Shown: positions 26,788 to 35,592, numbered from the stretch's first letter. The stretch is DNA of 64,000 nt from Cupriavidus taiwanensis LMG 19424 (GCF_000069785.1 NC_010528.1:2480001-2544000), one strand, 5' to 3'. Made by a program: numbers and translations. Notes: generated by a model from the letters alone, not told the origin.

Positions 26788-28109
26788 CCAATATGCTAAA
26801 GAGCGAGCCGCTGCGCCGCCATGCCGCCGACACGCATATCGGCGGCTCAGAAACCGTGCGGCGCGTAAGCCGGATGCTTGGCTGGGCCTGTCTGGGCCTG
26901 GTGCTGTTCGGCATCAACACCGTCCTGGCAGAAATCGCGCACCACGCCGGCGCAGTGACCTATGTTTTCACACGGACGCTGCTTTGGTCCATCGCCCCCT
27001 ACCTGTTCGCCTTCATGATGCTGCACCGGTCGTTGCACCTGCCTGCCATGGAAGGCAACAGCCTGGCCGGCCTTGCGTCGACCTTTCCGTTCGTCGCCTT
27101 GCTGTTTGTGTTCGCAGCATTCCACATCGAGTACTCGCGCGGGGCCCTGCTGCTGGGATATGTGACCACACTTGCATGGATCTGGATCGGCTATCGACGT
27201 TACGTGCATAACTATGTGCCGGTATTCGGATATACCGACCCGCACACGCTGGAACAGCTGGAATCCATGCTGACCATGCCTGGCGCCGCGCCTCCCTCAC
27301 GGATCCGTTTCGAGCCCATCGGCTCGCTCGAAGACGCCAGGCACTGCGATGGCCTGATGGTTGACCGCGGCACCACCGCAGATCCCGAGCGCACTCGGCA
27401 GCTTGCCCAGTACAAGCTGAGCCATGTGCGCATGTACTCGGTCGAACGCGTTGGCGAAATGTTGACCGGCCGGGTCGGCCTTGCACATATCGACGAGAAT
27501 TTTCTTGACGACTATGCCGCGCACTACCTCTATGGTTACCTTAAGCGTGCCATCGACACCGTAGCCGTGGTTTGCCTCGCGCCAATCCTCGTCCCAATCG
27601 GCGCGCTGGTCGCGATGGCAATCCGAATGGAGACGCCGGGGCCCACCGTTTTCCGCCAGGAGCGCGTTGGCCTCTTTGGCAAGCCTTTCGTCATGCTGAA
27701 GTTCCGCAGCATGAGCGTCGACCCCAACGCCTCAGCCCAGTTCGCCGCGCGCCGGGACCCGCGTATCACCAGGGTCGGCCGCATTATCCGCAAGTACCGC
27801 CTCGATGAAATTCCGCAGCTCTGGAATGTGCTAGTTGGGCATATGAGTCTGATCGGACCACGGCCGGAGCAAGCGCCGATGGTGGAAGAGTTTTCCGGGA
27901 CGATTCCGTACTATCCGTACCGACATCTGGTGCGGCCGGGCCTGTCTGGGTGGGCGCAAGTGCAACAGGGCTATGTCGGGACGTATGCGGAAACGGTGAC
28001 CAAACTCGGCTACGACTTGTATTACGTCAAGCATTGCTCGTTTGCGCTGGATTTGCTGATTGGGGTGAAGACGGTGCGTACGTTGGTGACGGGGTTTGGG
28101 GCGCGGTGA
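26784..28109 (+). CDS. undecaprenyl-phosphate sugar-1-phosphate transferase (polyisoprenyl-phosphate hexose-1-phosphate transferase family)
   Basis: A 441-residue initiating enzyme of the WbaP/WcaJ family (PHPT). About four or five N-terminal membrane helices are followed by a cytoplasmic linker and the C-terminal catalytic domain. LKRAIDTVAVVCLAPILVPI is the re-entrant helix region. The catalytic signature is RQERVGLFGKPFVMLKFRSM, then RKYRLDEIPQLWNVLVGHMS and IGPRPEQ. It transfers a sugar-1-phosphate from a nucleotide sugar to undecaprenyl phosphate, starting a repeat unit. A second initiator of a different family (WecA-like) is encoded at 45596. ATGA and TGATG overlaps with its neighbours show tight coupling with two glycosyltransferases. 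Confidence 0.92.
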   Translation: MTNMLKSEPLRRHAADTHIGGSETVRRVSRMLGWACLGLVLFGINTVLAEIAHHAGAVTYVFTRTLLWSIAPYLFAFMMLHRSLHLPAMEGNSLAGLASTFPFVALLFVFAAFHIEYSRGALLLGYVTTLAWIWIGYRRYVHNYVPVFGYTDPHTLEQLESMLTMPGAAPPSRIRFEPIGSLEDARHCDGLMVDRGTTADPERTRQLAQYKLSHVRMYSVERVGEMLTGRVGLAHIDENFLDDYAAHYLYGYLKRAIDTVAVVCLAPILVPIGALVAMAIRMETPGPTVFRQERVGLFGKPFVMLKFRSMSVDPNASAQFAARRDPRITRVGRIIRKYRLDEIPQLWNVLVGHMSLIGPRPEQAPMVEEFSGTIPYYPYRHLVRPGLSGWAQVQQGYVGTYAETVTKLGYDLYYVKHCSFALDLLIGVKTVRTLVTGFGAR

Positions 28110-29341
28110 TGGCCTGGACCACTCCCTGCGAAGTCGCGCCCATGCGGATTCTCTTGGTCACTACCGGATTGAAGGTCGGTGGGGCCGAACTCCAGGTAGC
28201 CGCGCTGGCACGCTCATTCCTTGCGTTTGGGCACACAGTGGCCATCCTGAGCCTTTCGGCAGGCCAGGAAGTGAAGCTGCCAGCAGGTGCGTACGTGATT
28301 GAACTCAACATGCGCAAGACACCTGCCGGGCTGCTCCGGGCGCTCTGGCAGGCACGCAAGCTAGTGAAATCGTGGCAACCCGATGTCATCCACGCCCACA
28401 TGGTGCACGCCAATTTGTTTTCCCGTGTGCTCACGCGTATCGTGCGTTGCCCCCCCCTGGTCTGCACGGCACACAGCTTTCGAGAAGGGGGAGCCCTGCG
28501 CATGCTGGCCTACCGCCTGACCGATCGATGGACGAACCTGACCACCCACGTCAGTAACGATGGCCGCAATGGGATGATCGGTGCGGGGGGCGTACCCGCC
28601 AAACGCATCGTGGTCATTCCCAACGGCATCGACGTCGATCGCTTCCACCCAGACTCCGCGTTGCGCCAGGCTACGCGCGAACATCTTGGCATCGGTCCCG
28701 ATTCCCGGCTCGTGCTCACTGTCGGGCGACTGGTACCGGAGAAGGCGCACGACCTGCTGATCCGAGGGTTCGCGCAACTAGACCTCGGATTGACAGCACA
28801 CCTGATGATCGCGGGTACTGGCGTGCTGCAACAGGCGCTGGCCACGCGGATCGCTGAACTAGACCAAGTATCCCGCGTCACCCTACTCGGCCAGCGCGAT
28901 GACATCCCTGCACTACTCAACGCCGCCGATGTGTTCGTGCTGTCGTCAAATATCGAAGGGTTGCCGATGGTGTTGGTCGAGGCACTCGCCTGCGGATGCG
29001 CGGCCGTGGCGACTAGTGCTCCGGGCGTGACGGAGGTGCTGCGCGACCAAGGAACTATAGTGCCGCGAGGTGATGTGACAGCACTCGCCGATGCCATCGC
29101 CGCCGCGTTGCGAGAAGGTCGTGGGACATCGGCACAGGTCACTGAACGACGCGAACGCGTGCTGTCCTCGTTTTCGATCGAAGCTATTGCACAGCGCTGG
29201 CTTACGCTCTACTCGACACTGGCAAGTGGGGCGAGCGCGCCGCACGTGGATTCCGGAAGCCAACCTGTTGCCGGCCACTCGCTATCTTGGCACGGCCGCA
29301 GAGCCGATTCCGATTCCGATTCCGGTTCCGGTTCTCACTGA
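28109..29341 (+). CDS. glycosyltransferase family 4 protein with Asp-Ser/Gly-Ser tail
   Basis: A GT-B fold enzyme of about 410 residues. MRILLVTTGLKVGGAELQVA opens the acceptor domain; PDVIHAHMVHANLFSRVLTR and CTAHSFREGG follow. The donor domain has RIVVIPNGIDVDRF, VLTVGRLVPEKAHDLLIRGF and SSNIEGLPMVLVEALACGCA. The chosen ATG overlaps the previous stop (TGATG); ATG 28142, directly at MRILLV, is equally possible. The last dozen residues are a repetitive Asp-Ser/Gly-Ser tail encoded by a six-base tandem repeat, unlike the rest of the protein. Last gene of the block before the EPS regulator. Confidence 0.87.
   Translation: MAWTTPCEVAPMRILLVTTGLKVGGAELQVAALARSFLAFGHTVAILSLSAGQEVKLPAGAYVIELNMRKTPAGLLRALWQARKLVKSWQPDVIHAHMVHANLFSRVLTRIVRCPPLVCTAHSFREGGALRMLAYRLTDRWTNLTTHVSNDGRNGMIGAGGVPAKRIVVIPNGIDVDRFHPDSALRQATREHLGIGPDSRLVLTVGRLVPEKAHDLLIRGFAQLDLGLTAHLMIAGTGVLQQALATRIAELDQVSRVTLLGQRDDIPALLNAADVFVLSSNIEGLPMVLVEALACGCAAVATSAPGVTEVLRDQGTIVPRGDVTALADAIAAALREGRGTSAQVTERRERVLSSFSIEAIAQRWLTLYSTLASGASAPHVDSGSQPVAGHSLSWHGRRADSDSDSGSGSH
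29306..29335 (+). repeat. hexanucleotide tandem repeat in glycosyltransferase 3' end
   Basis: Three copies of GATTCC are followed by GGTTCC and GGTTCT. The repeat is in frame and encodes Asp-Ser x3, Gly-Ser x2 just before His and the stop. Changes in copy number would keep the frame and only alter tail length. Confidence 0.85.
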
Positions 29342-29675
29342 GGACAAAACCGCACTTTCTCACTGTAAGGTCCAGTCGATTCGAGAATCAGATGGCTGAT
29401 CGGATATGAAAAGAGAAGCTTAGCCAATTTCCCATGGCGAGCAACAGAACGGGCGGGATGCGGTTCGACGTCAAACCACTCACGAGTCCCCGCCCGGTGC
29501 AACGGCAGGATTCGGTACTGGACCCTGATGCCGGAACCAAGTAGAATTGTTCAACTTCAAACAAACATACTGTCTAAAGCACTTTGATTCGCTACCCCAT
29601 GGCATCACAGCGCCGAGGGCAGAAAGCTACCTAGCTTGCGACTGTCATCCAGCAAACGAGTATTGTGTCCATCCC
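29342..29675 (+). promoter_or_regulatory. A/T-richer leader before the EPS-associated MarR gene
   Basis: This 334-base gap is clearly less GC-rich than the left side of the window, especially from about 29545 onward. It marks the change of composition into the variable part of the polysaccharide locus. I see no tRNA, no clear JUMPstart/ops element and no confident -35/-10 pair. An in-frame extension of the regulator gene back to 29547 is open but unconserved. The promoter and control region of the downstream biosynthesis genes most likely lies here, but this rests on position alone. Confidence 0.4.
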
Positions 29676-30047
29676 ATGACCAGTCGCCAAGCCAAGATAC
29701 AAGAAGACACGTATTTTCGGATCATGCGTATCTTGCAGGAGAATCCGGACCTCACTCAGCGCGAGCTTGCGGAGAAACTAGGCGTAAGCGTGGGAGGGCT
29801 AAATTACTGCCTCAAGGCTCTGATGGAGAAGGGCTGGATCAAAGTCCAGAGCTTTAGCCAATCCAAAAACAAGTTTGGCTATGTCTATATTCTCACGCCA
29901 CGCGGCATTGTTGAAAAGGCGGCCCTGACCAGCCGTTTCCTGAAACGCAAGATGGAAGAGTACGAACTCCTGAAGTCGGAGATCGAGTCCTTGCGGGCCG
30001 AAGTTGCAGATGGTGGACTCAAGGCGATAAGGAAAGAAGAGATTTAA
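29676..30047 (+). CDS. MarR family EPS-associated transcriptional regulator
   Basis: A 123-residue protein with a winged helix-turn-helix: TYFRIMRILQENPDLTQREL, LGVSVGGLNYCLKALMEKGW, and the wing KSKNKFGYVYILTPRG. A charged C-terminal helix RFLKRKMEEYELLKSEIESL probably forms a coiled-coil dimer. This matches the small MarR subfamily found beside exopolysaccharide/O-antigen clusters in proteobacteria. It heads block D and likely controls the biosynthesis genes after it; this is inference from position. The start MTSRQAKIQED is the usual family start. Base composition is less GC-rich than housekeeping genes here. Confidence 0.88.
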   Translation: MTSRQAKIQEDTYFRIMRILQENPDLTQRELAEKLGVSVGGLNYCLKALMEKGWIKVQSFSQSKNKFGYVYILTPRGIVEKAALTSRFLKRKMEEYELLKSEIESLRAEVADGGLKAIRKEEI

Positions 30048-30072
30048 GTCAGGTATGCATCGGAGCGATTAG

Positions 30073-30960
30073 GTGATTCCGGCGCAGCAATCAGGATGTT
30101 CACCAGCCGAGACTAGCGAGACGAGGTGTGAATTGAGCGAACAGTCATTTCAGCATTCGGTGCATCGAGGTGTGCCATGGGCTGCCCAGACGTTGATCTG
30201 GGAAGTATTCTTTAGCTCAAGAGGGCGCGGAATCGACTTGCAAACGCATTACCCATGGATTAATACCGAGGCTGGCGTGACCTCTGTCCTGATTAGTCAG
30301 GATGCCGGGACTGGTGCGAAGTCGACAGCTGCCGCACTGGTCATCAAAGAGGCAACATTGACCAACGCCGAGACCGTTGGCCTCGTTGGAATGGTCTGTG
30401 TACACGGTGCGTTCCGCGGTCAGGGGCTCAGCCACAAACTGCTTTCTGCTGCGACGGAAGTAAGCAAGGAAAAATCCTACCGTTCGCTGATTCTCTGGAC
30501 AAACAAACCCCATGTCTACGCCGGGCATGGTTTTGCGGTGGACAGCCATGACAGGTATGGGCTTGTGTGGAAGCAACAGGCAGCCGGGGGAAACCGCAGT
30601 TTCTGCCACAACCTGGCCGGGATAACCGTAGAAGATAGGTCCATTCAGGGCGTCCCGGCATTTGCCAAGAGCGTGCTGACTTTCAGCAACCACACCGCCT
30701 CCATAACGATACTCCCAACCATGCAAGGATACACCCTCGCTGAGTGGGCCGGCGCTTGGGATCCCATTTTTCAGATCATCGAACAGATTCTTCCTGAAAG
30801 ATGGAATTTGAATGCCCCCGCAGACTCGGAGATCTACGGCGAGCTGATCAAGCGAGGTTACAACTCGGAACTGCATTCAAGCTCACAGCGAATGATCAGC
30901 AATCTTTCAGGAAAGGGCCTCCCGGACCTGCCGTATATACCATTGCTCAACCGCATTTAG
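30073..30960 (+). CDS. GNAT-fold N-acetyltransferase family protein
   Basis: About 295 residues from a GTG with GGAG seven bases upstream. The central part has a GNAT acetyl-CoA-binding signature: LVGMVCVHGAFRGQGLSHKL with the R-G-Q-G-L turn near residue 116, followed by ILWTNKPHVYAGHGFAVDSH. About 60 residues precede and 130 follow the GNAT core, longer than typical sugar N-acetyltransferases. Beside two DegT-fold genes it may acylate an amino sugar, but the substrate is not readable. The stop codon TAG overlaps the ribosome-binding site of the next gene, so they are co-translated. Confidence 0.75.
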   Translation: MIPAQQSGCSPAETSETRCELSEQSFQHSVHRGVPWAAQTLIWEVFFSSRGRGIDLQTHYPWINTEAGVTSVLISQDAGTGAKSTAAALVIKEATLTNAETVGLVGMVCVHGAFRGQGLSHKLLSAATEVSKEKSYRSLILWTNKPHVYAGHGFAVDSHDRYGLVWKQQAAGGNRSFCHNLAGITVEDRSIQGVPAFAKSVLTFSNHTASITILPTMQGYTLAEWAGAWDPIFQIIEQILPERWNLNAPADSEIYGELIKRGYNSELHSSSQRMISNLSGKGLPDLPYIPLLNRI

Positions 30961-30971
30961 GTGGAATTTAT

Positions 30972-32057
30972 ATGATCCCGATCGTCAAGGTAGCAATGCC
31001 CGCCAAATCGGCTCTTATGCCCGCGTTGGAGGAAGTTCTGTACAGCGGCATGATCGCCGAAGGTGAGGCCGTTTACCGGTTCGAGTCAGAGTTCAATCAA
31101 AAATTCGGCTTGAAGCACTCGCTCGCAATGAGCAGCGGCACAGGTGCGCTTCACGCGGCCCTGACGTTGGCCGGTGTCGGCCCCGGCGATGAGGTGATTT
31201 CCACGCCAATGACCGCTGAGCCGACCAATACGTCGATCCTCTACAACGGCGCAACTGTGGTCTGGGCCGACCTCGATCCGCTATCAGGCAATATGTGCCC
31301 CGAATCGGTCCGGCAGTGCATCACGAGCCGGACCAAGGCCATCCTTTGCGTACATTATGCTGGCTACCCGGTGCGTCTTGCCGAGCTGAAACGACTCGCC
31401 GATGAATGCGGGATCGCTCTCATCGAAGACTGCGCGCACGCCCTGGGAGCGCGCTATCAGGGCCGGCCCATCGGCACGATCGGCCACTATGGAATCTATT
31501 CCTTCCAGGCCATCAAACACATGACCACTGTCGATGGTGGTCTGCTGACGCTCAGCGACGAATCGCAACTGCAAGCGGCAAAGAAATTCCGCTGGTTCGG
31601 CATGCTGAAAGGTGTTCCGCGCACCGAGGTCGATATCACCAGCGTTGGCTACAAGTACAACATGAACAATGTCAGCGCGACGATCGGACTGGTGCAACTG
31701 CAAAACATTTCCGCCGTGCTCGATCGCCATATTGAAAACGGCCAGTATTTCGACGCGCAGTTCGAATCGATCGCCGGCGTCGACTTTGCCCGCTGCGACG
31801 CAGCGGCCCGGCCCAGCTACTGGATCTATACATTGCTGTGCGATGACAGCGCCAGTGTCGAGAAAGCGCTTAACGCCGCTGGCATCGCTGCGTCGAAACT
31901 GCATCGTCCGAATAGCCTGCATACGATCTTCGCTGACTCACGACGCGAACTGCCCGGTCTCGACACGTTCTACAAGAGACTCCTCCATATTCCCTGCGGC
32001 TGGTGGGTCAGCGATGAGGATCGCGCTCGCATTGTCGAAGTCATCCGCAAGGGATAA
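30972..32057 (+). CDS. DegT/DnrJ/EryC1/StrS family sugar aminotransferase (canonical)
   Basis: A 361-residue PLP-dependent enzyme of fold type I. It probably aminates a keto-sugar nucleotide for O-antigen synthesis. The phosphate-binding SSGTGALHAAL is at residues 54-64, the Asp that contacts the pyridine nitrogen is in IEDCAHALGA (151-160), and the Schiff-base lysine is Lys182 in SFQAIKHMTTVDGG. All key residues are intact. AGGTGG lies just upstream of ATG. It is 11 bases from a second DegT-like gene with which it aligns in register, sharing a C-terminal PCGWW motif; the two look like ancient duplicates. Confidence 0.9.
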   Translation: MIPIVKVAMPAKSALMPALEEVLYSGMIAEGEAVYRFESEFNQKFGLKHSLAMSSGTGALHAALTLAGVGPGDEVISTPMTAEPTNTSILYNGATVVWADLDPLSGNMCPESVRQCITSRTKAILCVHYAGYPVRLAELKRLADECGIALIEDCAHALGARYQGRPIGTIGHYGIYSFQAIKHMTTVDGGLLTLSDESQLQAAKKFRWFGMLKGVPRTEVDITSVGYKYNMNNVSATIGLVQLQNISAVLDRHIENGQYFDAQFESIAGVDFARCDAAARPSYWIYTLLCDDSASVEKALNAAGIAASKLHRPNSLHTIFADSRRELPGLDTFYKRLLHIPCGWWVSDEDRARIVEVIRKG

Positions 32058-32068
32058 GGAGACGCGAA

Positions 32069-33199
32069 ATGAAGCAGATACCTTTGTTCGGTGTCGTGCA
32101 CACGACTGAAATGGAAGCCGCCGCTCTGGAAGTGCTTCGCTCCGGACGCATTGCCAGCGGCGAGTACGTCGGAAAGTTCGAACAGGGCATCGGGAAGATC
32201 GTCGGCAATCCGAACGTGGTCTCCACCCACGACATGACCAATGCCGTCTTCCTTGCCCTGCATCTTGCGGGCGTGCGAGCTGGCGACGAGGTCTTGACCA
32301 CGGCCTTCTCCTGCATGGCCACCAATTCGGCGGTTTCGCATGCGGGCGCCACACCAGTATGGGTCGATGTCCTTCCGCGTTCCGTCGACATGAGCGTTGC
32401 CGACGCCGCCCGAAAGATCACGCCCCGCACCAAGGCCATCATCATGTATCACGTGGCCGGCTATCCTGGCCCTGCACGGGAAATGGCCGAATTGTGCAAG
32501 GCGCGGGGCATTGCGCTAATCGAAGACTGCGACAATGCGCTGTTCGCCACGCAGGATGGGGCGCACGTAGGCGGCCATGGTGACTTCGCCGTGTACTCGT
32601 TTTATCCGAATCGCCAGATCAACTGTACGGAGGGCGGCGCGCTTGTCTGCAAATCGGCGGACATGGCTGCCAGGGCACGACAGCTTCGGCGTTTTGGCAT
32701 CGACGGAGTCAAGTTCCGCACAGCGCAGGGCGAAATCAACCCACTAGCCGACATTCCGGAAATCGGCTGGGCGTACACGATGAACAACCTGTGTGCCGCG
32801 CTTGGCCACGCACAACTGGATGCGGCGGCACAAAGAGTGGATCGGGCGCGCGCCAACGTACAGCGGCTCAGGAGCCGCCTGGCCGACACGAAGGGCATCA
32901 CGCCGCTGAATGCCGCAGCCGGCGCCAACCCGGCCTATTGGGTCATGCTGTGCTTGGCCGAAAATCGCGACGCGCTGCTTCAGCATCTGAAGGACCAGGG
33001 TGTATCAGCGTCCATCTTGCACCACCGGAACGATACCTATAGCGGGTTCCATGCCGTGCCAATGGGGCCCGACACCGAAACGGCCTATCTGCAGCAGCAC
33101 ATCATCGGCCTGCCCTGCGGCTGGTGGCTCGGTGACTCCGACGTCGACACCATTGGCAATGTCTGCACCCAGGCATCTATTCAGACCCTGACTGCCTGA
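32069..33199 (+). CDS. DegT-fold protein lacking the PLP-binding lysine
   Basis: A 376-residue paralogue of the preceding aminotransferase. The Asp of IEDCDNALFA (151-160) is kept, but the Schiff-base lysine is Arg182 (codon CGC, 32612-32614) in SFYPNRQINCTEGG. The phosphate-binding loop SSGTGAL reads THDMTNA. The SFYP context recalls the ColD/RfbH sugar 3-dehydratases, in which the same lysine is His, so a non-transaminating chemistry, or a non-catalytic partner of the first protein, is possible. The rest of the fold, including the C-terminal PCGWWLGDSD, is intact and the frame is unbroken, so the protein is under selection. Function is open. Confidence 0.8.
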   Translation: MKQIPLFGVVHTTEMEAAALEVLRSGRIASGEYVGKFEQGIGKIVGNPNVVSTHDMTNAVFLALHLAGVRAGDEVLTTAFSCMATNSAVSHAGATPVWVDVLPRSVDMSVADAARKITPRTKAIIMYHVAGYPGPAREMAELCKARGIALIEDCDNALFATQDGAHVGGHGDFAVYSFYPNRQINCTEGGALVCKSADMAARARQLRRFGIDGVKFRTAQGEINPLADIPEIGWAYTMNNLCAALGHAQLDAAAQRVDRARANVQRLRSRLADTKGITPLNAAAGANPAYWVMLCLAENRDALLQHLKDQGVSASILHHRNDTYSGFHAVPMGPDTETAYLQQHIIGLPCGWWLGDSDVDTIGNVCTQASIQTLTA

Positions 33200-33204
33200 G
33201 CCTA

Positions 33205-34569
33205 ATGACACTGCTCCGTGCCGCTACGCTCGACATGGGATTGCTGTACGCCGGGAAGGTGTCGGCCGTCCTCGTCGGGTTTATTTTCCTGCCGTTTTAC
33301 CGACACGTGCTCGGTGCTGAACAGTTCGGTATCGTTGCCGTCATCCTGTCCCTCCAGAGCCTCCTGATCATGCTTGACCTGGGCATGTCGACCCTGGTTG
33401 GACGCGACATCGCCGTGGCGGACTCAACCGCCGAAGAGCTGGCATCGCTGGTTCGAACAGCGGAGGTAAGCCTGACGGGCTTCTACCTGCTGCTGTTGCC
33501 GCTCGCGATCTGCCTGAAGATTGTGGGTGCCTTCCCGTATATCGGATGGACTACGATAATTGGAACGATTGCGCTGTTCTGGGTCCTCGTCCTCCAGAAC
33601 ATGTATTACGGTGCCATGCTGGCCCGGCGAGAATATGCAGCAGCAAGCACGATCCAGCTCGTAGGGGTGGCGGCGCGTGCTAGCGTCACGGCCTATGTCC
33701 TGGCCACGATATCGAGCACGATGACGGCATTCATCGTGACACAACTCCTATTCGCCACAGTGCAGGCGCTGGTCACGCGCTACCGCTGCTTTGCATACTG
33801 GTCCGATGGTTCATCCAGGCGGTCGCTACTAGCAAACACGAAGTTCCGCGACGCCTGGGAACTCGTCAAGAAAGGCCGCGCCCTTGTGCTCTTCTCGGCG
33901 GCCGGCGCTGCCGTCACGCAGCTCGACAAACCGTTGGTATCCGGACTGATTTCCGCCAACAGTGTGTCGCCCTATTTTCTGGCCGCCACTGTCTGCATGG
34001 TGCCGCTCTCGTTGCTGGGCGGGCCGGTCAGCCAGTATTTCCAGCCGCGTGTCCTAAACCAGACCATCTCCGGCCCGGATTTTCCGAAGGCGACGATTCA
34101 GAAATTCGTGCTTTGCACAATCCTCATCACCTCGCTGCCTTGCCTGGTGTTCTGGCTGGCTCGCGACCCATTGATCAGCCTCTGGGTTGGCCATGGGCAA
34201 GACAACGGAATAATATCCCACTATGTAAAGATACTTTTGCCCGGCTTTGTCGTAGGCGCATTTGGCTATATCCCCTACACATTGCTCCTTTACGCCAAGG
34301 ATTTTCGGTTTCAGGCCGTGGCGTCGATTGCCATGAGCATCGTGACGCTAGCGCTCACGGCGCTGGCGGCCTATCACCAGAGCGTCGATAGCGTTTGCTA
34401 TATCTACGCGGCATACCACACCACGTCCACGCTGGTCAGCTGGACACGTGCGCTGGCACTGGAGAAGGTGCGCGACGCAGCAAGCTATTCGGCCGTCCTG
34501 ACATTGCAGCTTGTTGTACCACTCGTTGCCATTGCGATTCTGGCCCAGTTTCTGATTCAAAATTCTTAA
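33205..34569 (+). CDS. oligosaccharide flippase family protein (Wzx-like), copy 2
   Basis: A 454-residue membrane protein of the MOP superfamily with twelve or so hydrophobic segments. MTLLRAATLDMGLLYAGKVS and FLPFYRHVLGAEQFGIVAVI match the start of Wzx proteins, and VVSGLISANSVSPYFLAATV-like middle helices fit. It starts six bases after the second DegT gene. It would flip the repeat unit made by the block D glycosyltransferases. Its sequence is clearly different from the flippase at 19197, so the locus encodes two flippases. No polar cytoplasmic domains are seen. Confidence 0.88.
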   Translation: MTLLRAATLDMGLLYAGKVSAVLVGFIFLPFYRHVLGAEQFGIVAVILSLQSLLIMLDLGMSTLVGRDIAVADSTAEELASLVRTAEVSLTGFYLLLLPLAICLKIVGAFPYIGWTTIIGTIALFWVLVLQNMYYGAMLARREYAAASTIQLVGVAARASVTAYVLATISSTMTAFIVTQLLFATVQALVTRYRCFAYWSDGSSRRSLLANTKFRDAWELVKKGRALVLFSAAGAAVTQLDKPLVSGLISANSVSPYFLAATVCMVPLSLLGGPVSQYFQPRVLNQTISGPDFPKATIQKFVLCTILITSLPCLVFWLARDPLISLWVGHGQDNGIISHYVKILLPGFVVGAFGYIPYTLLLYAKDFRFQAVASIAMSIVTLALTALAAYHQSVDSVCYIYAAYHTTSTLVSWTRALALEKVRDAASYSAVLTLQLVVPLVAIAILAQFLIQNS

Positions 34570-34581
34570 GAGATTTGCACA

Positions 34582-35592
34582 ATGTTTGATAACAAGGTTC
34601 TGATGATCACCGGCGGCACCGGGTCGTTCGGTAACACGGTTCTCAATCGCTTCCTCCATTCCGCGGTCAAGGAAATCATCGTCTTCAGCCGTGACGAGAA
34701 GAAGCAGGAAGACATGCGGATTGCCATCAACAACCGCAAGGTCAAGTTCCATATCGGCGACGTTCGCAACTATGAAAGCGTGGCTCGTGCCATGGAGGGC
34801 GTCGACTATGTCTTTCACGCCGCGGCCTTGAAGCAGGTGCCGTCCTGCGAGTTCTATCCGATGGAAGCGACGCTGACCAATGTGGTCGGCACAGAAAACG
34901 TGCTGAACGCCGCGATTGCGAACAAGGTCAAGCGTGTAGTGGTGCTTAGCACTGACAAGGCCGTGTATCCGATCAATGCCATGGGCATCTCCAAGGCAAT
35001 GGCCGAGAAGATCATGGTGGCAAAGTCGCGTACCGTTCGCGAAGGCGGCACGGTGCTCTGCGCCACGAGATATGGCAACGTGATGGCTTCCCGTGGATCC
35101 GTCATCCCGCTGTTCATTGAGAAGATCAAGGCCGGCAAGCCCCTGACCGTGACTGATCCGAAGATGACCCGCTTCCTGATGTCGCTGGAAGACTCCGTCG
35201 ACCTCGTGCTCCACGCGTTCCAGCATGGCACCCAGGGCGACATCTTCGTTCAGAAAGCCCCGGCATCGACGATCGAAGACCTGGGCACGGCTATCAAGGA
35301 GCTGTTCAAGAGCGACGCAAAGGTAGAGATCATCGGCACGCGCCATGGCGAAAAGCTTTACGAAACGCTGGTATCGCGCGAGGAAATGGCCAAGGCCGAC
35401 GATATGGGACGCTACTACCGGGTTCCGGCCGACAATCGCGACCTCAACTACGACAAGTTCATCCTTGAAGGCCAGCCGGACGCCAACGACGTCGACGACT
35501 ACACCTCTCACAACACCAAGCGCCTGGACGTCGAACAGATCAAGAAGTTGCTCCTCACGCTGTCCTACGTGCAAGACGAGGTGAAGAGCTGA
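34582..35592 (+). CDS. nucleotide-sugar 4,6-dehydratase of the CapE/WbjB/FlaA1 type
   Basis: A 336-residue extended short-chain dehydrogenase/reductase. The NAD(P) site is MITGGTGSFGNTVLNRFL. The catalytic YxxxK of this fold is replaced by MxxxK (Met134-Lys138 in NAMGISK), the hallmark of inverting UDP-GlcNAc 4,6-dehydratases. HAAALKQVPSCEFYPMEA and the C-terminal NTKRLDVEQIKKLLL resemble WbjB/CapE, which begin L-FucNAc synthesis. The partner genes (CapF/CapG-like) are not found here, so the final sugar is unclear. It is cytosolic and makes a precursor for block D. Its stop shares a base with the next start (TGATG). Confidence 0.88.
   Translation: MFDNKVLMITGGTGSFGNTVLNRFLHSAVKEIIVFSRDEKKQEDMRIAINNRKVKFHIGDVRNYESVARAMEGVDYVFHAAALKQVPSCEFYPMEATLTNVVGTENVLNAAIANKVKRVVVLSTDKAVYPINAMGISKAMAEKIMVAKSRTVREGGTVLCATRYGNVMASRGSVIPLFIEKIKAGKPLTVTDPKMTRFLMSLEDSVDLVLHAFQHGTQGDIFVQKAPASTIEDLGTAIKELFKSDAKVEIIGTRHGEKLYETLVSREEMAKADDMGRYYRVPADNRDLNYDKFILEGQPDANDVDDYTSHNTKRLDVEQIKKLLLTLSYVQDEVKS

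Noticed and set aside
29342..29675. JUMPstart/ops element for RfaH control before the variable block
   Set aside because: No GGCGGTAGNNT-like element was found in this leader.
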